Origin: Candidatus Colicola equi
Lineage (GTDB): Bacteria > Bacteroidota > Bacteroidia > Bacteroidales > Paludibacteraceae
Assembly (NCBI GenBank): GCA_018066175.1
Contig: JAGHRV010000012.1
Location: 1 to 39,191 of the forward strand
Reading direction: 5' to 3'
Length of the DNA: 39,191 bases
Position numbers and translations under genes: made by a program. Shown here piece after piece: positions 8,813 through 17,669 of this stretch (position 1 is the stretch's first letter; each line of letters begins with the position of its first letter). The notes under the pieces are model-generated. The model was not told where the DNA came from and did not search any database. It saw only the letters and a list, made by a program, of their open reading frames with translations.

Positions 8813-8845
8813 TTTATTTAAATTTTTCGTCATCTTGAAAATAAA

Positions 8846-8877
8846 TTTGCGTATATGCTTTTTTTTGTGTACCTTTG
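8846..8877 (+). promoter_or_regulatory. Promoter of uvrB with near-palindromic -33 region
   Basis: TTTG (8846-8849), a 20 bp spacer and TACCTTTG (8870-8877). The box ends 8 bp before the uvrB ATG, so the mRNA should be leaderless or nearly so. The -33 region reads TTTGCGTATATGC, a degenerate copy of the TTTGCATATATGCAAA palindrome seen in the thiL/rfbA intergenic region. Confidence 0.78.
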
Positions 8878-8885
8878 CACACTCT

Positions 8886-10913
8886 ATGGCAGATCAGTTC
8901 AAATTGACATCTCCTTTTGCCCCTACGGGCGACCAACCGGAAGCTATTCGCCAATTGGTGGATGGCGTTCGTCGTGGGGCTTCTGCACAGACATTATTGG
9001 GCGTTACCGGTTCGGGTAAAACCTTTACGATGGCCAATGTAATTGCTCAAATCAATCGTCCTACACTTATATTGAGTCACAATAAAACGTTGGCAGCTCA
9101 GTTATATAGTGAGATGAAAGGTTTTTTCCCGAATAATGCCGTAGAGTATTTTGTTTCCTATTATGATTACTACCAACCCGAGGCCTATATCCCGCAAACG
9201 GATACATATATTGAAAAAGACCTGAGTGTCAACATGGAAATTGATCGCTTGCGATTGAGTGCTACAGCAGCCTTACTAAGTGGTCGCAAAGATGTGGTGG
9301 TGATTTCTTCGGTGAGTTGTTTATACGGTATTGGTAACCCTCAGGATTTCAGCCAATCGTGTTTAACTGTCCGCAAGGGAGATAAACAGGGAATGGAACA
9401 TTTGCTGCGACAATTGGTGGATGCATCCTATATCCGCAATGATATTGATTTGGTTAGAGGACGTTTCCGCGTGAAGGGAGATACGGTAGATGTATGTTCG
9501 GCATATAGTGACGAGATTTTTAGAGTTGTTTTTTGGGGAAATGAGGTGGAAGAAATCTTGCAGTTGGAACCGGGTTCGATGCGTGTTCTGGAGCATTTTG
9601 AGCATCTGAACATATATCCGGCCACTATATTCTGCACCTCTCCTGCTCGCATAGAAAGTGCAGTGGCACAAATCAAATTAGACCTGGCTAATCAGGTGAA
9701 TTATTTCCAAGAAATAGGTGAAAATCAATACGCTGAACGTATCGAAGAACGGGTCAAATATGACCTTGAAATGATACAAGAATTAGGATACTGCTCCGGT
9801 GTGGAGAATTATAGTCGTTACTTTGACGGACGTGAACCCGGAACTCCGCCGTATTGCTTATTGGATTACTTCCCAAAAGATATGCTGCTCATCATAGATG
9901 AGAGTCATGTGACGGTGCCACAAATTCATGCCATGTATGGTGGAGATAAAGCCCGTAAAGAGAACTTAGTTAATTATGGCTTTCGATTGCCGGCAGCAAG
10001 GGATAATCGTCCCTTGACCTTTGAGGAATGGGAGGAGAAAGTGGGACAAGTCATCTTCTGCTCGGCCACTCCTGCGGAATATGAGTTAGCGAAATCCGAA
10101 GGTATTGTGGTGGACCAATTGATTCGTCCTACAGGCTTATTGGATCCGGAAATCGAAGTTCGTCCGACCACACATCAGGTGGATGACCTTATGGAGGAGA
10201 TTCAATTGCGTGTGGACAAGCATCAGCGTGTGTTAGTGACAACACTCACCAAACGAATGGCTGAGGAGATGGACGAGTACTTGCGCAAGTACGGAGTAAA
10301 GAGTGCGTATATCCATTCGGATATAGATACGATAGAACGAGTGAAGATTATGGAGGATTTGCGTCAAGGTCAATACGATGTGCTGGTGGGTGTTAATCTG
10401 CTGCGCGAAGGATTGGATTTGCCGGAGGTCAGTTTGGTGGCTATCTTGGATGCTGATAAAGAGGGGTTCCTGCGGGATTATCGCTCTTTGACACAAACGG
10501 CAGGACGAGCCGCTCGACATATTGAAGGCAAAGTGATTATGTATGGAGACAAAATAACTCGCTCTATGCAAATGACCATTGACGAAACCAATCGTCGTCG
10601 CGCCAAGCAAATTCTATATAATGAGGAACATCATATCACACCTCGTGCCGTTCGTAAAGCCATGACTTCCAATCCGTTAGAAGCTTTGTTCCGCAATGCG
10701 CAAGCCGAGCAGGAGAAGGTTGAACAAACTATTCGCGACAGCTGGAAACGTGCCCCCTGGCAATCCATGACGGCAAAGGAATTGTACAAGGCAATTGATG
10801 CGCAGCGCAAGCGAATGTTGGATGCAGCAAAGAACTTGGATTTCAAAGCAGCAGCTTTACTTAGAGACGAATTATTCCAAATGGAGGCAAGATTAGAGGC
10901 TATTCAAGGATAA
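8886..10913 (+). CDS. uvrB: Excinuclease ABC subunit UvrB
   Basis: UvrB is the damage-verifying helicase-like subunit of nucleotide excision repair, loaded by UvrA and cut with UvrC. The start at 8886 gives 675 residues beginning MADQFKLTSPFAPTGDQPEA, a family-typical N-terminus. In-frame ATG codons further upstream lie ahead of the promoter. Walker A is GVTGSGKT at 39-46. The beta-hairpin follows near residue 90 (VSYYDYYQPEAYIPQTDTY). The DEAD-box-like motif is IIDESHVTVPQ, and motif VI is LTQTAGRAARH. The C-terminal UVR motif (LDFKAAALLRDEL) can bind UvrC or UvrA. The gene stands alone between two promoters, with no obvious terminator after it. Confidence 0.98.
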   Translation: MADQFKLTSPFAPTGDQPEAIRQLVDGVRRGASAQTLLGVTGSGKTFTMANVIAQINRPTLILSHNKTLAAQLYSEMKGFFPNNAVEYFVSYYDYYQPEAYIPQTDTYIEKDLSVNMEIDRLRLSATAALLSGRKDVVVISSVSCLYGIGNPQDFSQSCLTVRKGDKQGMEHLLRQLVDASYIRNDIDLVRGRFRVKGDTVDVCSAYSDEIFRVVFWGNEVEEILQLEPGSMRVLEHFEHLNIYPATIFCTSPARIESAVAQIKLDLANQVNYFQEIGENQYAERIEERVKYDLEMIQELGYCSGVENYSRYFDGREPGTPPYCLLDYFPKDMLLIIDESHVTVPQIHAMYGGDKARKENLVNYGFRLPAARDNRPLTFEEWEEKVGQVIFCSATPAEYELAKSEGIVVDQLIRPTGLLDPEIEVRPTTHQVDDLMEEIQLRVDKHQRVLVTTLTKRMAEEMDEYLRKYGVKSAYIHSDIDTIERVKIMEDLRQGQYDVLVGVNLLREGLDLPEVSLVAILDADKEGFLRDYRSLTQTAGRAARHIEGKVIMYGDKITRSMQMTIDETNRRRAKQILYNEEHHITPRAVRKAMTSNPLEALFRNAQAEQEKVEQTIRDSWKRAPWQSMTAKELYKAIDAQRKRMLDAAKNLDFKAAALLRDELFQMEARLEAIQG

Positions 10914-10959
10914 CTAATTGGCCAAAAATCTATAAAATCCTCAAAAATCCCCAAATAAA

Positions 10960-10991
10960 TTTGCATATATGCAATTTTTTGTGTACCTTTG
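10960..10991 (+). promoter_or_regulatory. Promoter of the 11.1-23.3 kb envelope/ParAB operon
   Basis: TTTG (10960-10963), a 20 bp spacer and TACCTTTG (10984-10991). The 14 bp perfect palindrome TTGCATATATGCAA (10961-10974) covers the -33 element, matching the arrangement at thiL/rfbA. It is the only clear promoter I found for the following eleven genes. Confidence 0.78.
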
Positions 10992-11007
10992 CACGCTAAT
11001 TTGCGTG
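10992..11007 (+). other. 5' leader hairpin of the PPIase operon
   Basis: Immediately after the -10-like box, CACGC (10992-10996) and GCGTG (11003-11007) can pair around a TAATTT loop. The hairpin would lie at or near the 5' end of the mRNA, about 50 nt before the ATG at 11058. It could stabilise the transcript; a regulatory role is speculative. Confidence 0.4.
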
Positions 11008-11057
11008 ATAAGGTGGCGCAATTGTTGTATGTAAACTAAAAATTTTATTTTTAAGAT

Positions 11058-12764
11058 ATGAAAAATCGTTTATTTTCTTTGACTGCCTTGTGCTTTTTTG
11101 CAATTGGGGCAATGGCACAAAATGACCCTACGTTATTAACTATTAATGGTCAAGAGATTAAGGTCTCTGAGTTTAAGTACATTTATGACAAGAACCATAC
11201 TGCTTCGGTAGATACATTGTCATTGGATGAGTATTTGGAAATGTTCATTAACTTCAAGTTAAAAGTAATGGAAGCAGAAGCGAATGGTATTGATACCACG
11301 CAGGCTTTCAAGGATGAATTGAAAGGCTATCGCGCACAGGCTACACCTAAGTACATGCAGGATGCCGAGGCATTGGATAGTTTGGTTCGTATGAGTTATA
11401 ATCGTATGTGCTTGGACCGTCGTGCTGCGCACATCGCTGTGGAATGTCCTAAGGATGCACCGGATTCTGTGCAACAAGCGGCTTTGGCAAAGGCTACGGC
11501 TTTGCGTCAACGCGTGCTGAATGGAGAAGGCTTCTATGACGTGGCTGCTCAGGAAAGTTCCGTTAAGGGCGACGCTGAATTAGGATGGGTAACACCTTTC
11601 CGTTTCGTATATGCCTTAGAGGATGCCGTGTTTAATACTCCGGTTGGTGGCATTACTCCTATTTTCCGCAGTCCTTACGGTTATCATTTTGCTTGGGTAG
11701 AGGAAGAACAACCGCATGCAGAGGTTGCTGCTGCGCATATCATGAAGATGGTGCCCGGTGCAGATAGCATAGCCAACATAAATGCAAAACAAAAGATTGA
11801 TAGTATATATATACTTGCTAAAAGCGGTGCCGACTTTGCTCAATTGGCTAAAACGCAAAGTGATGATAAAGGTTCCGCTATGCGTGGCGGCGATTTAGGT
11901 TGGTTTGGCCGTGGTATGATGGTGAAGGCCTTTGAAGATGTTGCTTTTGGTATGGAACCCGGTACTGTAAGTGAACCTTTCCGTAGTCGCTTTGGCTGGC
12001 ATATTATTCATAAGAGTGCCCAACGCGGCGTGCAACCATTTGATAGCATTCGTGCTCAAATTGAAAAGAATGTGTTGCGCGATGAGCGCAGCAAAGAGGC
12101 CGATAAATCCTTCATCCGCAAGACTCGTCAGGAATATAACTTGCCGGATTCATTGTCCGATGAGGCGGTTCGTGAATATGCCGACAATCATCTGGAGGAA
12201 AAATACGAGGAGTTCCGTCATTTGGTGCAAGAGTACCACGATGGCATCCTGCTGTTTGATATCAGTTTAGATAAAGTATGGGACCGCGCGTCAAAGGACG
12301 AGGAAGGTTTGGCACAGTATTTTGCTGACAATAAGGCTAATTATACTTGGGATGCTCCCCGTTGGAAAGGTGTAGTTATCTACGCTAAAGATGCTGCTCA
12401 TGCCAAGGCTGCCAAAAAGATTGTGCAGACGGCTAATCCTGATTCCATCCAATCATACATCGCATCTCGTGTTAATACCGATAGCACCAAGTACGTGGTT
12501 GTGGAACGTGGACTTTGGGAGCAAGGCAAGAATATGGCCATTGACCAATATGGATTCCGCGTTAAGGATGCCAAGTACGAAAGCGAGACTTATCCGGTGG
12601 TTATTCTGTTGGGTAAGAAAATCAAAGTTCCTGTTGAATACACGGATGTTCGCGGTCAAGTAATCAATGACTATCAGGATGCTTTGGAGAAAGTGTGGAT
12701 TGAAGAACTCAGACAAAAATACACAGTAACAATTAATCAGCCTGTCTTTGATTCGTTGCGTTAA
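11058..12764 (+). CDS. Periplasmic parvulin-type peptidylprolyl isomerase (SurA/PpiD-like)
   Basis: The 568-residue protein starts with a signal peptide (MKNRLFSLTALCFFAIGAMA, likely cut after AMA). A SurA-like N-terminal helical region follows, and then two rotamase domains. The first covers about 120-215 (AAHIAVECPKD ... GDAELGWVTPF ... SPYGYHFAWV). The second covers about 222-320 (AAHIMKMVPG ... GGDLGWFGRGMM ... FRSRFGWHIIHK). The C-terminal third (320-568) is less conserved. It probably acts as a chaperone for outer-membrane proteins. It heads the eleven-gene operon and overlaps gldG by 17 bp. Residue conservation in the second domain looks better than in the first, so the second may carry the isomerase activity. 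Confidence 0.9.
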   Translation: MKNRLFSLTALCFFAIGAMAQNDPTLLTINGQEIKVSEFKYIYDKNHTASVDTLSLDEYLEMFINFKLKVMEAEANGIDTTQAFKDELKGYRAQATPKYMQDAEALDSLVRMSYNRMCLDRRAAHIAVECPKDAPDSVQQAALAKATALRQRVLNGEGFYDVAAQESSVKGDAELGWVTPFRFVYALEDAVFNTPVGGITPIFRSPYGYHFAWVEEEQPHAEVAAAHIMKMVPGADSIANINAKQKIDSIYILAKSGADFAQLAKTQSDDKGSAMRGGDLGWFGRGMMVKAFEDVAFGMEPGTVSEPFRSRFGWHIIHKSAQRGVQPFDSIRAQIEKNVLRDERSKEADKSFIRKTRQEYNLPDSLSDEAVREYADNHLEEKYEEFRHLVQEYHDGILLFDISLDKVWDRASKDEEGLAQYFADNKANYTWDAPRWKGVVIYAKDAAHAKAAKKIVQTANPDSIQSYIASRVNTDSTKYVVVERGLWEQGKNMAIDQYGFRVKDAKYESETYPVVILLGKKIKVPVEYTDVRGQVINDYQDALEKVWIEELRQKYTVTINQPVFDSLR

Positions 12765-14331
12765 CATAGTATTGATTCTTCTTAGCCTCAACTGGGGAAG
12801 ATGGGATTTGACCGAAGACAAACGCTTTTCGGTCAGTCCGGCTACTCGTGCTATTATAGAGCAGTTAGATTCGCCGTTAGAGATACAAGTGCTATTGGAC
12901 GAAGGTAAGCATAACTCCGGTTTTGAGCATCTCAATCAAGCAACGCATGACTTGATTGACGAGTTGCGCACGATCAATCCTCATTGTGTCGAAAAAGATG
13001 TGGACTTAACTGTTTTAGATCAGTTGCAACCCACCATCGTTCATGAACGTTCGCGGGATGGACAGATGGTGCAAACCAATCTATATCCCTATGCTATTTT
13101 GACCTACAAGGGGCATCATAGAGTGATTAAGTTGATTCAAAATAATCCGGGATGTAGTGGTGAGGAAAATCTGAATGGTAGCATAGAGACATTAGAATAT
13201 CGTTTGGCTGAGGCTATTCAGAACTTACAATCTACAGAGGTGGATCGTATCGTGTTCTTAGAAGGGCATGGCGAATTGAGTGAACGAGATGTATATGACT
13301 GGTGTCGGGAACTGAGTAATTATTATCAGATTGACCGAGGGATGTTGGGTAACGTCCCGAATGTGTTGGATGATTATAAGGCTGTTATTGTGGCGGACCC
13401 TCGAGAGACCCTCTCTGAAACAGATAAATTTATCATTGACCAATATATCATGCATGGCGGTCGTGTGATGTGGCTATTGGATGGTGTTCGCTTTTCAGGG
13501 CAAATGCTGACAGAGAACGGATTGACTCCCATCATAGCCGAGGATTGGGGACTGCGTGATATGTTGTTTCGTTATGGTGTACGAATCAATCCTGTCTTAA
13601 TCCAAGATCTGCAATGTCGAATGATGCCGGTAGAGGTGAGTGGTGACGCACAAAATCCGCAATTCCAACCGATGCCATGGACCTTTGCGCCCTTGTTATT
13701 AACCAGTGAGGCTTCTCCTATCACCAAAAACGTGTCGCAAGTACGCACGATGATGGCGAGTCAAATAGAGGCCGTCGGAGGTGAAGATGGAATACATAAA
13801 CAAGTGCTGTTGGCTACTTCGTCTGCATCAACCATGGTGGGGGCTCCTGCCGAAGTGAACCTGATGGACCAAACCATTCATCCGGAGATGTTCACGATGG
13901 CTTTTTTGCCGGTTGCAATGAGTTTAGAGGGCGAATTCCATTCGATATATGAGCATCGATTACCTCCGGAAGATATGCAGGCAACCATAACCAAGGTGAG
14001 TCCTAAGACTCGTCAGATAGTTGTGGCCGGTGCACAAATAGCAGTGGGTGAGTGGCAGCAGAATAACCCCCTTCCTGTGGGCTATGACCAATACATGAAA
14101 ATGCAATTTGGTAATCGTGATTTCTTGGTGAATGCTGTGCTATGGCTCACGGATAATAATGGACTTGTTGATTTGCGCAGCAAACACATACCGTTGCGGT
14201 TGCTAAATGATCAACGAACTCGCAAAGTCGCTCAAACAATTACGATGATCAGTATAATTAGTCCTATCGCCATCTTAGCACTTGTTGGTGGAGTGGTCTT
14301 GGGGATCAGAAAAAAGAAATACATAGCATGA
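12748..14331 (+). CDS. gldG: GldG-like ABC-transporter auxiliary protein
   Basis: The 527-residue protein matches GldG. It has an N-terminal membrane helix followed by the family hallmark DLTEDKRFSVSPAT (about 19-32), an extracytoplasmic domain (VDRIVFLEGHGELSERD near 167-183, then GGRVMWLLDGV), and a C-terminal helix with basic tail (ALVGGVVLGIRKKKYIA). No ATG exists upstream of this region. The frame opens at 12730, so the start is probably TTG at 12748, or TTG at 12772. The 12748 choice overlaps the PPIase gene by 17 bp. In Flavobacterium, GldG works with GldA and GldF in gliding, but no GldF permease lies beside it here. It ends in an ATGA overlap with the next gene. The start codon is the weak point of this call. 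Confidence 0.85.
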   Translation: MIRCVNIVLILLSLNWGRWDLTEDKRFSVSPATRAIIEQLDSPLEIQVLLDEGKHNSGFEHLNQATHDLIDELRTINPHCVEKDVDLTVLDQLQPTIVHERSRDGQMVQTNLYPYAILTYKGHHRVIKLIQNNPGCSGEENLNGSIETLEYRLAEAIQNLQSTEVDRIVFLEGHGELSERDVYDWCRELSNYYQIDRGMLGNVPNVLDDYKAVIVADPRETLSETDKFIIDQYIMHGGRVMWLLDGVRFSGQMLTENGLTPIIAEDWGLRDMLFRYGVRINPVLIQDLQCRMMPVEVSGDAQNPQFQPMPWTFAPLLLTSEASPITKNVSQVRTMMASQIEAVGGEDGIHKQVLLATSSASTMVGAPAEVNLMDQTIHPEMFTMAFLPVAMSLEGEFHSIYEHRLPPEDMQATITKVSPKTRQIVVAGAQIAVGEWQQNNPLPVGYDQYMKMQFGNRDFLVNAVLWLTDNNGLVDLRSKHIPLRLLNDQRTRKVAQTITMISIISPIAILALVGGVVLGIRKKKYIA

Positions 14332-15407
14332 AAACAATGAATAAATATCTCATTCTGTTGATTTGCCTTATTGCCCTTCCGTGGCAAGTGATGGCACAAC
14401 AAGAGCCTTTGCGCATCGCTATGATGCTTCCATTACGAAGTAATGCAACACAACGCGATCAGAATATGGATCGTTTTGTGAACTATTACTTAGGTGCTTT
14501 GTTGGCTATCAATGAAGTACAGCGTGACTATGCTCCCATTGAATTACATACCTACGATGTAGAGAAATCTACATATAAACTGCGCGAGGTTTTAGCTCGT
14601 CCAGAATTGGATAACATGGATATGATTATAGGTCCTGCTTATGTCTCCCAGGTCAGCATTGCTGCCGAGTGGGCATTGGAACATCAAAAGAGAATTCTAT
14701 TCCCCTTCTCCTCTTCTGTTCCGGGAATAGAAAACAACCCCTATGTGCTGCAATTTAATCCGTCCGACGAAGTGTCGGCTAAGGCGATGGTTAATTGGAT
14801 GGAACAAAGAAAAGATTCAATCCATTGCATATTAATTGAGGCTGCTGCTAACGAGATTCCTAATAGCGTGAAGGCGCTGCAACAACAATTGCTCGTTACG
14901 GATATCCCTTGTTCGTTCGTCACCATTAAGAGCATATTGGCTGACTCGTTGAATACCGTGCTTGCTGATGATGTGGAGAATATAATCCTGTTCAATACCG
15001 AACGTTATAGCAATGTGCGCACCTTGATGCCCTATCTCATGCGTGCTGCGCAAGGAAAGAAACTGACACTTTTATCTCAGTACTCGTGGCAGGGAGAAGC
15101 GATTGCTCTTCCGCAAATATATAGTACTGTCTTTCGTCACGAAGTTGATATAGATAGTTTCGCTTATGGAGCAGAATATCGATATTTCTATCCTAATATT
15201 GCACGTGTTCCGTCTAAACCTTATTATGATTTATTAGGATTTGATCAAATGAAATATGTGCTCATAACGGCTCTTCGTTTACGCGAGAATAGGGAAGACG
15301 CCATCACCATACCTTACATGGGGTTGCAATCCGATATGCAATTTCGTCCAATCAGCCCGATGGGAGGATATCAAAATATGAACATTCACATTGTGCATAT
15401 CAAATGA
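14328..15407 (+). CDS. Periplasmic-binding-protein-fold protein, function unknown
   Basis: The 359-residue protein has a signal peptide (MKTMNKYLILLICLIALPWQ, then VMAQ) and a type-1 periplasmic binding fold pattern: LRIAMMLPLRSN, FVNYYLGALLAINE, MDMIIGPAYVSQVSIAA, FPFSSSVPGIENNPYVLQFN. No ABC permease or ATPase gene is nearby, so it is unlikely to be an ordinary uptake component. In Bacteroidota, related domains occur with LysM modules, and the LpoA lipoprotein of enterobacteria also uses this fold to activate a peptidoglycan synthase. A cell-wall regulatory role is therefore possible but unproven. It is coupled by 4 bp overlaps on both sides (ATGA). Confidence 0.75.
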   Translation: MKTMNKYLILLICLIALPWQVMAQQEPLRIAMMLPLRSNATQRDQNMDRFVNYYLGALLAINEVQRDYAPIELHTYDVEKSTYKLREVLARPELDNMDMIIGPAYVSQVSIAAEWALEHQKRILFPFSSSVPGIENNPYVLQFNPSDEVSAKAMVNWMEQRKDSIHCILIEAAANEIPNSVKALQQQLLVTDIPCSFVTIKSILADSLNTVLADDVENIILFNTERYSNVRTLMPYLMRAAQGKKLTLLSQYSWQGEAIALPQIYSTVFRHEVDIDSFAYGAEYRYFYPNIARVPSKPYYDLLGFDQMKYVLITALRLRENREDAITIPYMGLQSDMQFRPISPMGGYQNMNIHIVHIK

Positions 15408-16081
15408 AACGATTGACAATTCTTGCCATATTACTGACTACCTGTATCTGCACTTGGGCGCAACCACGCTTGCGCGAACCGGAAATGTATGTGGGATTAC
15501 ATGGAGGGGCAATTGCTTCTATGGGTATGTTTACTCCTCAAGTTGTAGGAACGAAGGCCTTGATGGGAACGGTGCTCTTGAGCGGTGAAGGAGGATTCGT
15601 GTTTAGATATGCCGGACATAAATGCTGCGGCTTCCAATTAGAATTGAACTATATGCAGCGAGGATGGCGAGAGAATACAGATGATAATGCAACGGAGGAG
15701 GCTCACTATACACGCAGATTAGACTATATCGAAATGCCTTTCTTGGCTCATATCTTCTTTGGTAAGAAAATGTGCCGAGGTTTCTTTAATCTTGGACCTC
15801 AAATAGGTTATTGCATTCATGAGTCGGAGTCTGGAACCAAACATCCTACTCAACAGGCGCAGTACGAAGAACTGGAAAATAAATTTGATTGGGGACTGAC
15901 TGCTGGTTTAGGTCTGCTAGTCCGTACACATAAAGTGGGAGTCTTCCAGTTGGAAGCACGGTTCTCCTATAGTTTAGGTGACTATTTTAGTAACCGAAAA
16001 ACAGACTACTTCTCTCGCTCTAATCCCATAACCTTGAGTATTAACTTAGGCTACTTATGGGAAATAAAACGAAAAAAATAA
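15404..16081 (+). CDS. PorT-family outer membrane beta-barrel protein
   Basis: The 225-residue protein has a signal peptide (MKRLTILAILLTTCICTWAQ). A predicted 8-10 strand beta-barrel follows, with alternating aromatic and polar residues: EMYVGLHGGAIASMGMF, CCGFQLELNYMQRGW, YIEMPFLAHIFFG, RGFFNLGPQIGYCI, FDWGLTAGLGLLVR, ITLSINLGYLWE. This matches the porin family / outer-membrane beta-barrel type (PF13568) that includes PorT. It ends in a lysine-rich tail rather than the usual aromatic residue, which is slightly odd for a barrel. It starts within an ATGA overlap and precedes parA by 8 bp. A specific link to type IX secretion cannot be made. Confidence 0.82.
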   Translation: MKRLTILAILLTTCICTWAQPRLREPEMYVGLHGGAIASMGMFTPQVVGTKALMGTVLLSGEGGFVFRYAGHKCCGFQLELNYMQRGWRENTDDNATEEAHYTRRLDYIEMPFLAHIFFGKKMCRGFFNLGPQIGYCIHESESGTKHPTQQAQYEELENKFDWGLTAGLGLLVRTHKVGVFQLEARFSYSLGDYFSNRKTDYFSRSNPITLSINLGYLWEIKRKK

Positions 16082-16089
16082 AAGATTAT

Positions 16090-16848
16090 ATGGCAAAAAT
16101 TATTTCATTAGCAAACCAAAAAGGTGGAGTAGGCAAAACTACCACCGCAATCAATTTGGCTGCTGCTTTGGCTCGCGAAGGTCAACGCGTCCTCTTGGTG
16201 GATGCAGACCCCCAAGCCAACGCTTCTTCCGGATTGGGAGTGGAAATTCGCGATTTAGACAAAACAATCTACGAATGTTTGGTTAATCAACTGGACCCGC
16301 ATGACGCAATGATTCAAACCAATGTGGATAACCTTCAATTGATTCCAAGTCATATCGACTTGGTCGGCGCAGAGATTGAAATGCTGAATTTGGAAAACAG
16401 AGAACAACTGATGAAACATCTGTTACACCAGGTACGTGGAGAGTTTGACTATATACTCATAGACTGCTCGCCATCACTGGGACTAATCACCGTCAATGCT
16501 CTTACCGCTAGCGACGCGGTTATCATTCCGGTACAATGTGAGTTCTTCGCATTAGAGGGCATCGCTAAACTGCTATCAACCATCAAGATTATTAAACAAA
16601 ATCTCAATCCTGCTTTGCAAATTCAAGGATTCTTACTTACGATGTATGATGCGCGCTTGCGTTTGTCAGCACAAGTGTTTGACGAAGTGAAACGCCATTT
16701 CGGAGACCTTGTCTTTGATACCTATATCCCGCGTAACGTACGTTTGAGCGAAGCACCAAGTCATGGACTGAGTGTATTAGACTACGATAGCTCAAGTAAA
16801 GGAGCAAAATGTTATATTAACTTAGCGAAAGAACTGTTGAGAAAATGA
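16090..16848 (+). CDS. parA: Chromosome-partitioning ATPase ParA (Soj)
   Basis: ParA dimerises on DNA in an ATP-dependent way and drives segregation of ParB-parS complexes. The start at 16090 (252 residues, MAKIISLANQKGGVGKT) is the family-typical N-terminus. An in-frame ATG 11 codons earlier lies inside the preceding gene. The deviant Walker A is KGGVGKTT at 11-18, Walker A' is LLVDADPQANASSGLG, and Walker B is YILIDCSPSLG. The CDS ends in an ATGA overlap with parB. I saw no perfect parS-like inverted repeat near it, though I could not search exhaustively. Confidence 0.97.
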   Translation: MAKIISLANQKGGVGKTTTAINLAAALAREGQRVLLVDADPQANASSGLGVEIRDLDKTIYECLVNQLDPHDAMIQTNVDNLQLIPSHIDLVGAEIEMLNLENREQLMKHLLHQVRGEFDYILIDCSPSLGLITVNALTASDAVIIPVQCEFFALEGIAKLLSTIKIIKQNLNPALQIQGFLLTMYDARLRLSAQVFDEVKRHFGDLVFDTYIPRNVRLSEAPSHGLSVLDYDSSSKGAKCYINLAKELLRK

Positions 16849-17669
16849 AAAAAACTACTGGATTAGGGCGCGGATTGGATGCGCTCATTGATACACATAT
16901 TACTACCAGCGGATCAAGTTCAATTAGCGAAGTTGAATTGGACTTAATCGTAGCTAATCCCAATCAGCCTCGGCGCCGTTTTGATGAGGAGGCTATGCAG
17001 GAACTGAGTGACTCTATTCGTGAACACGGCGTTATATCACCCATCACGTTACGCAAAAATGCCGATGGCACGTATCTCATTATTGCAGGAGAACGCCGCT
17101 TCCGTGCTTCTAAGATGGCGGGCCTACATACCATACCTGCTTATGTGCGCACAGCCAAGGATGAACAGGTGATGGAATGGGCTCTCATCGAGAATATCCA
17201 ACGCGAAGATTTGGATGCTATTGAAATCGCGCTGGCCTATCAGCGACTGATGGATGATTATGAATTGACACAAGAGAAAATGGCAGCAAGAGTTGGCAAA
17301 AAACGTGCTACGGTAGCGAACTACTTGCGATTGCTCAAACTGCCGGCTGAGATTCAAATTGGTATCAAGGAAAAGAAACTGGATATGGGACACGCCCGTG
17401 CTATCTTAGGCAGCGCTTCCACCGAACAACAACTGAACCTTTACCGACGTATCTTGAAAGAAGGATTGAGCGTCCGCAAAGTCGAAGAATTGGTTAACGA
17501 CATCAAATCCAATAAAAAAGTGACGGTTAAGAAAGAATCTCCTTTCTTGATTCAGCAACGCCAATTAGAACAACGTTTGGGTACAAAAGTGAAGATTAGT
17601 GAGCATCACATCACCATCTCTTTTGAATCAGAACATGAGTTGTACAACCTATTGACTCGGATACATTGA
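16845..17669 (+). CDS. parB: Chromosome-partitioning protein ParB (Spo0J)
   Basis: The 274-residue ParB has the standard order. A short N-terminal ParA-interacting segment comes first (MKKTTGLGRGLDALI). The CTP-binding ParB/Srx domain follows, with NPNQPRRRF (about 38-46) and GERRFRASK (about 80-88), then the helix-turn-helix domain (LTQEKMAARVGKKRATVANY). A C-terminal dimerisation region lies near 225-274. CTP hydrolysis and sliding on DNA are established for this family. It is coupled to parA by ATGA, and its TGA overlaps the TTG start of the next gene. Confidence 0.97.
   Translation: MKKTTGLGRGLDALIDTHITTSGSSSISEVELDLIVANPNQPRRRFDEEAMQELSDSIREHGVISPITLRKNADGTYLIIAGERRFRASKMAGLHTIPAYVRTAKDEQVMEWALIENIQREDLDAIEIALAYQRLMDDYELTQEKMAARVGKKRATVANYLRLLKLPAEIQIGIKEKKLDMGHARAILGSASTEQQLNLYRRILKEGLSVRKVEELVNDIKSNKKVTVKKESPFLIQQRQLEQRLGTKVKISEHHITISFESEHELYNLLTRIH

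Noticed and set aside
8643..8885. 81-residue N-terminal extension of UvrB
   Set aside because: It is antisense to the GNAT-like gene and lies ahead of the uvrB promoter; UvrB proteins start at the MADQFKL position.
15190..15215. GCACGTGTTCC as a parS site near parAB
   Set aside because: Only half of the expected inverted repeat is present, and it lies inside a coding region at a place with no second copy that I could find.
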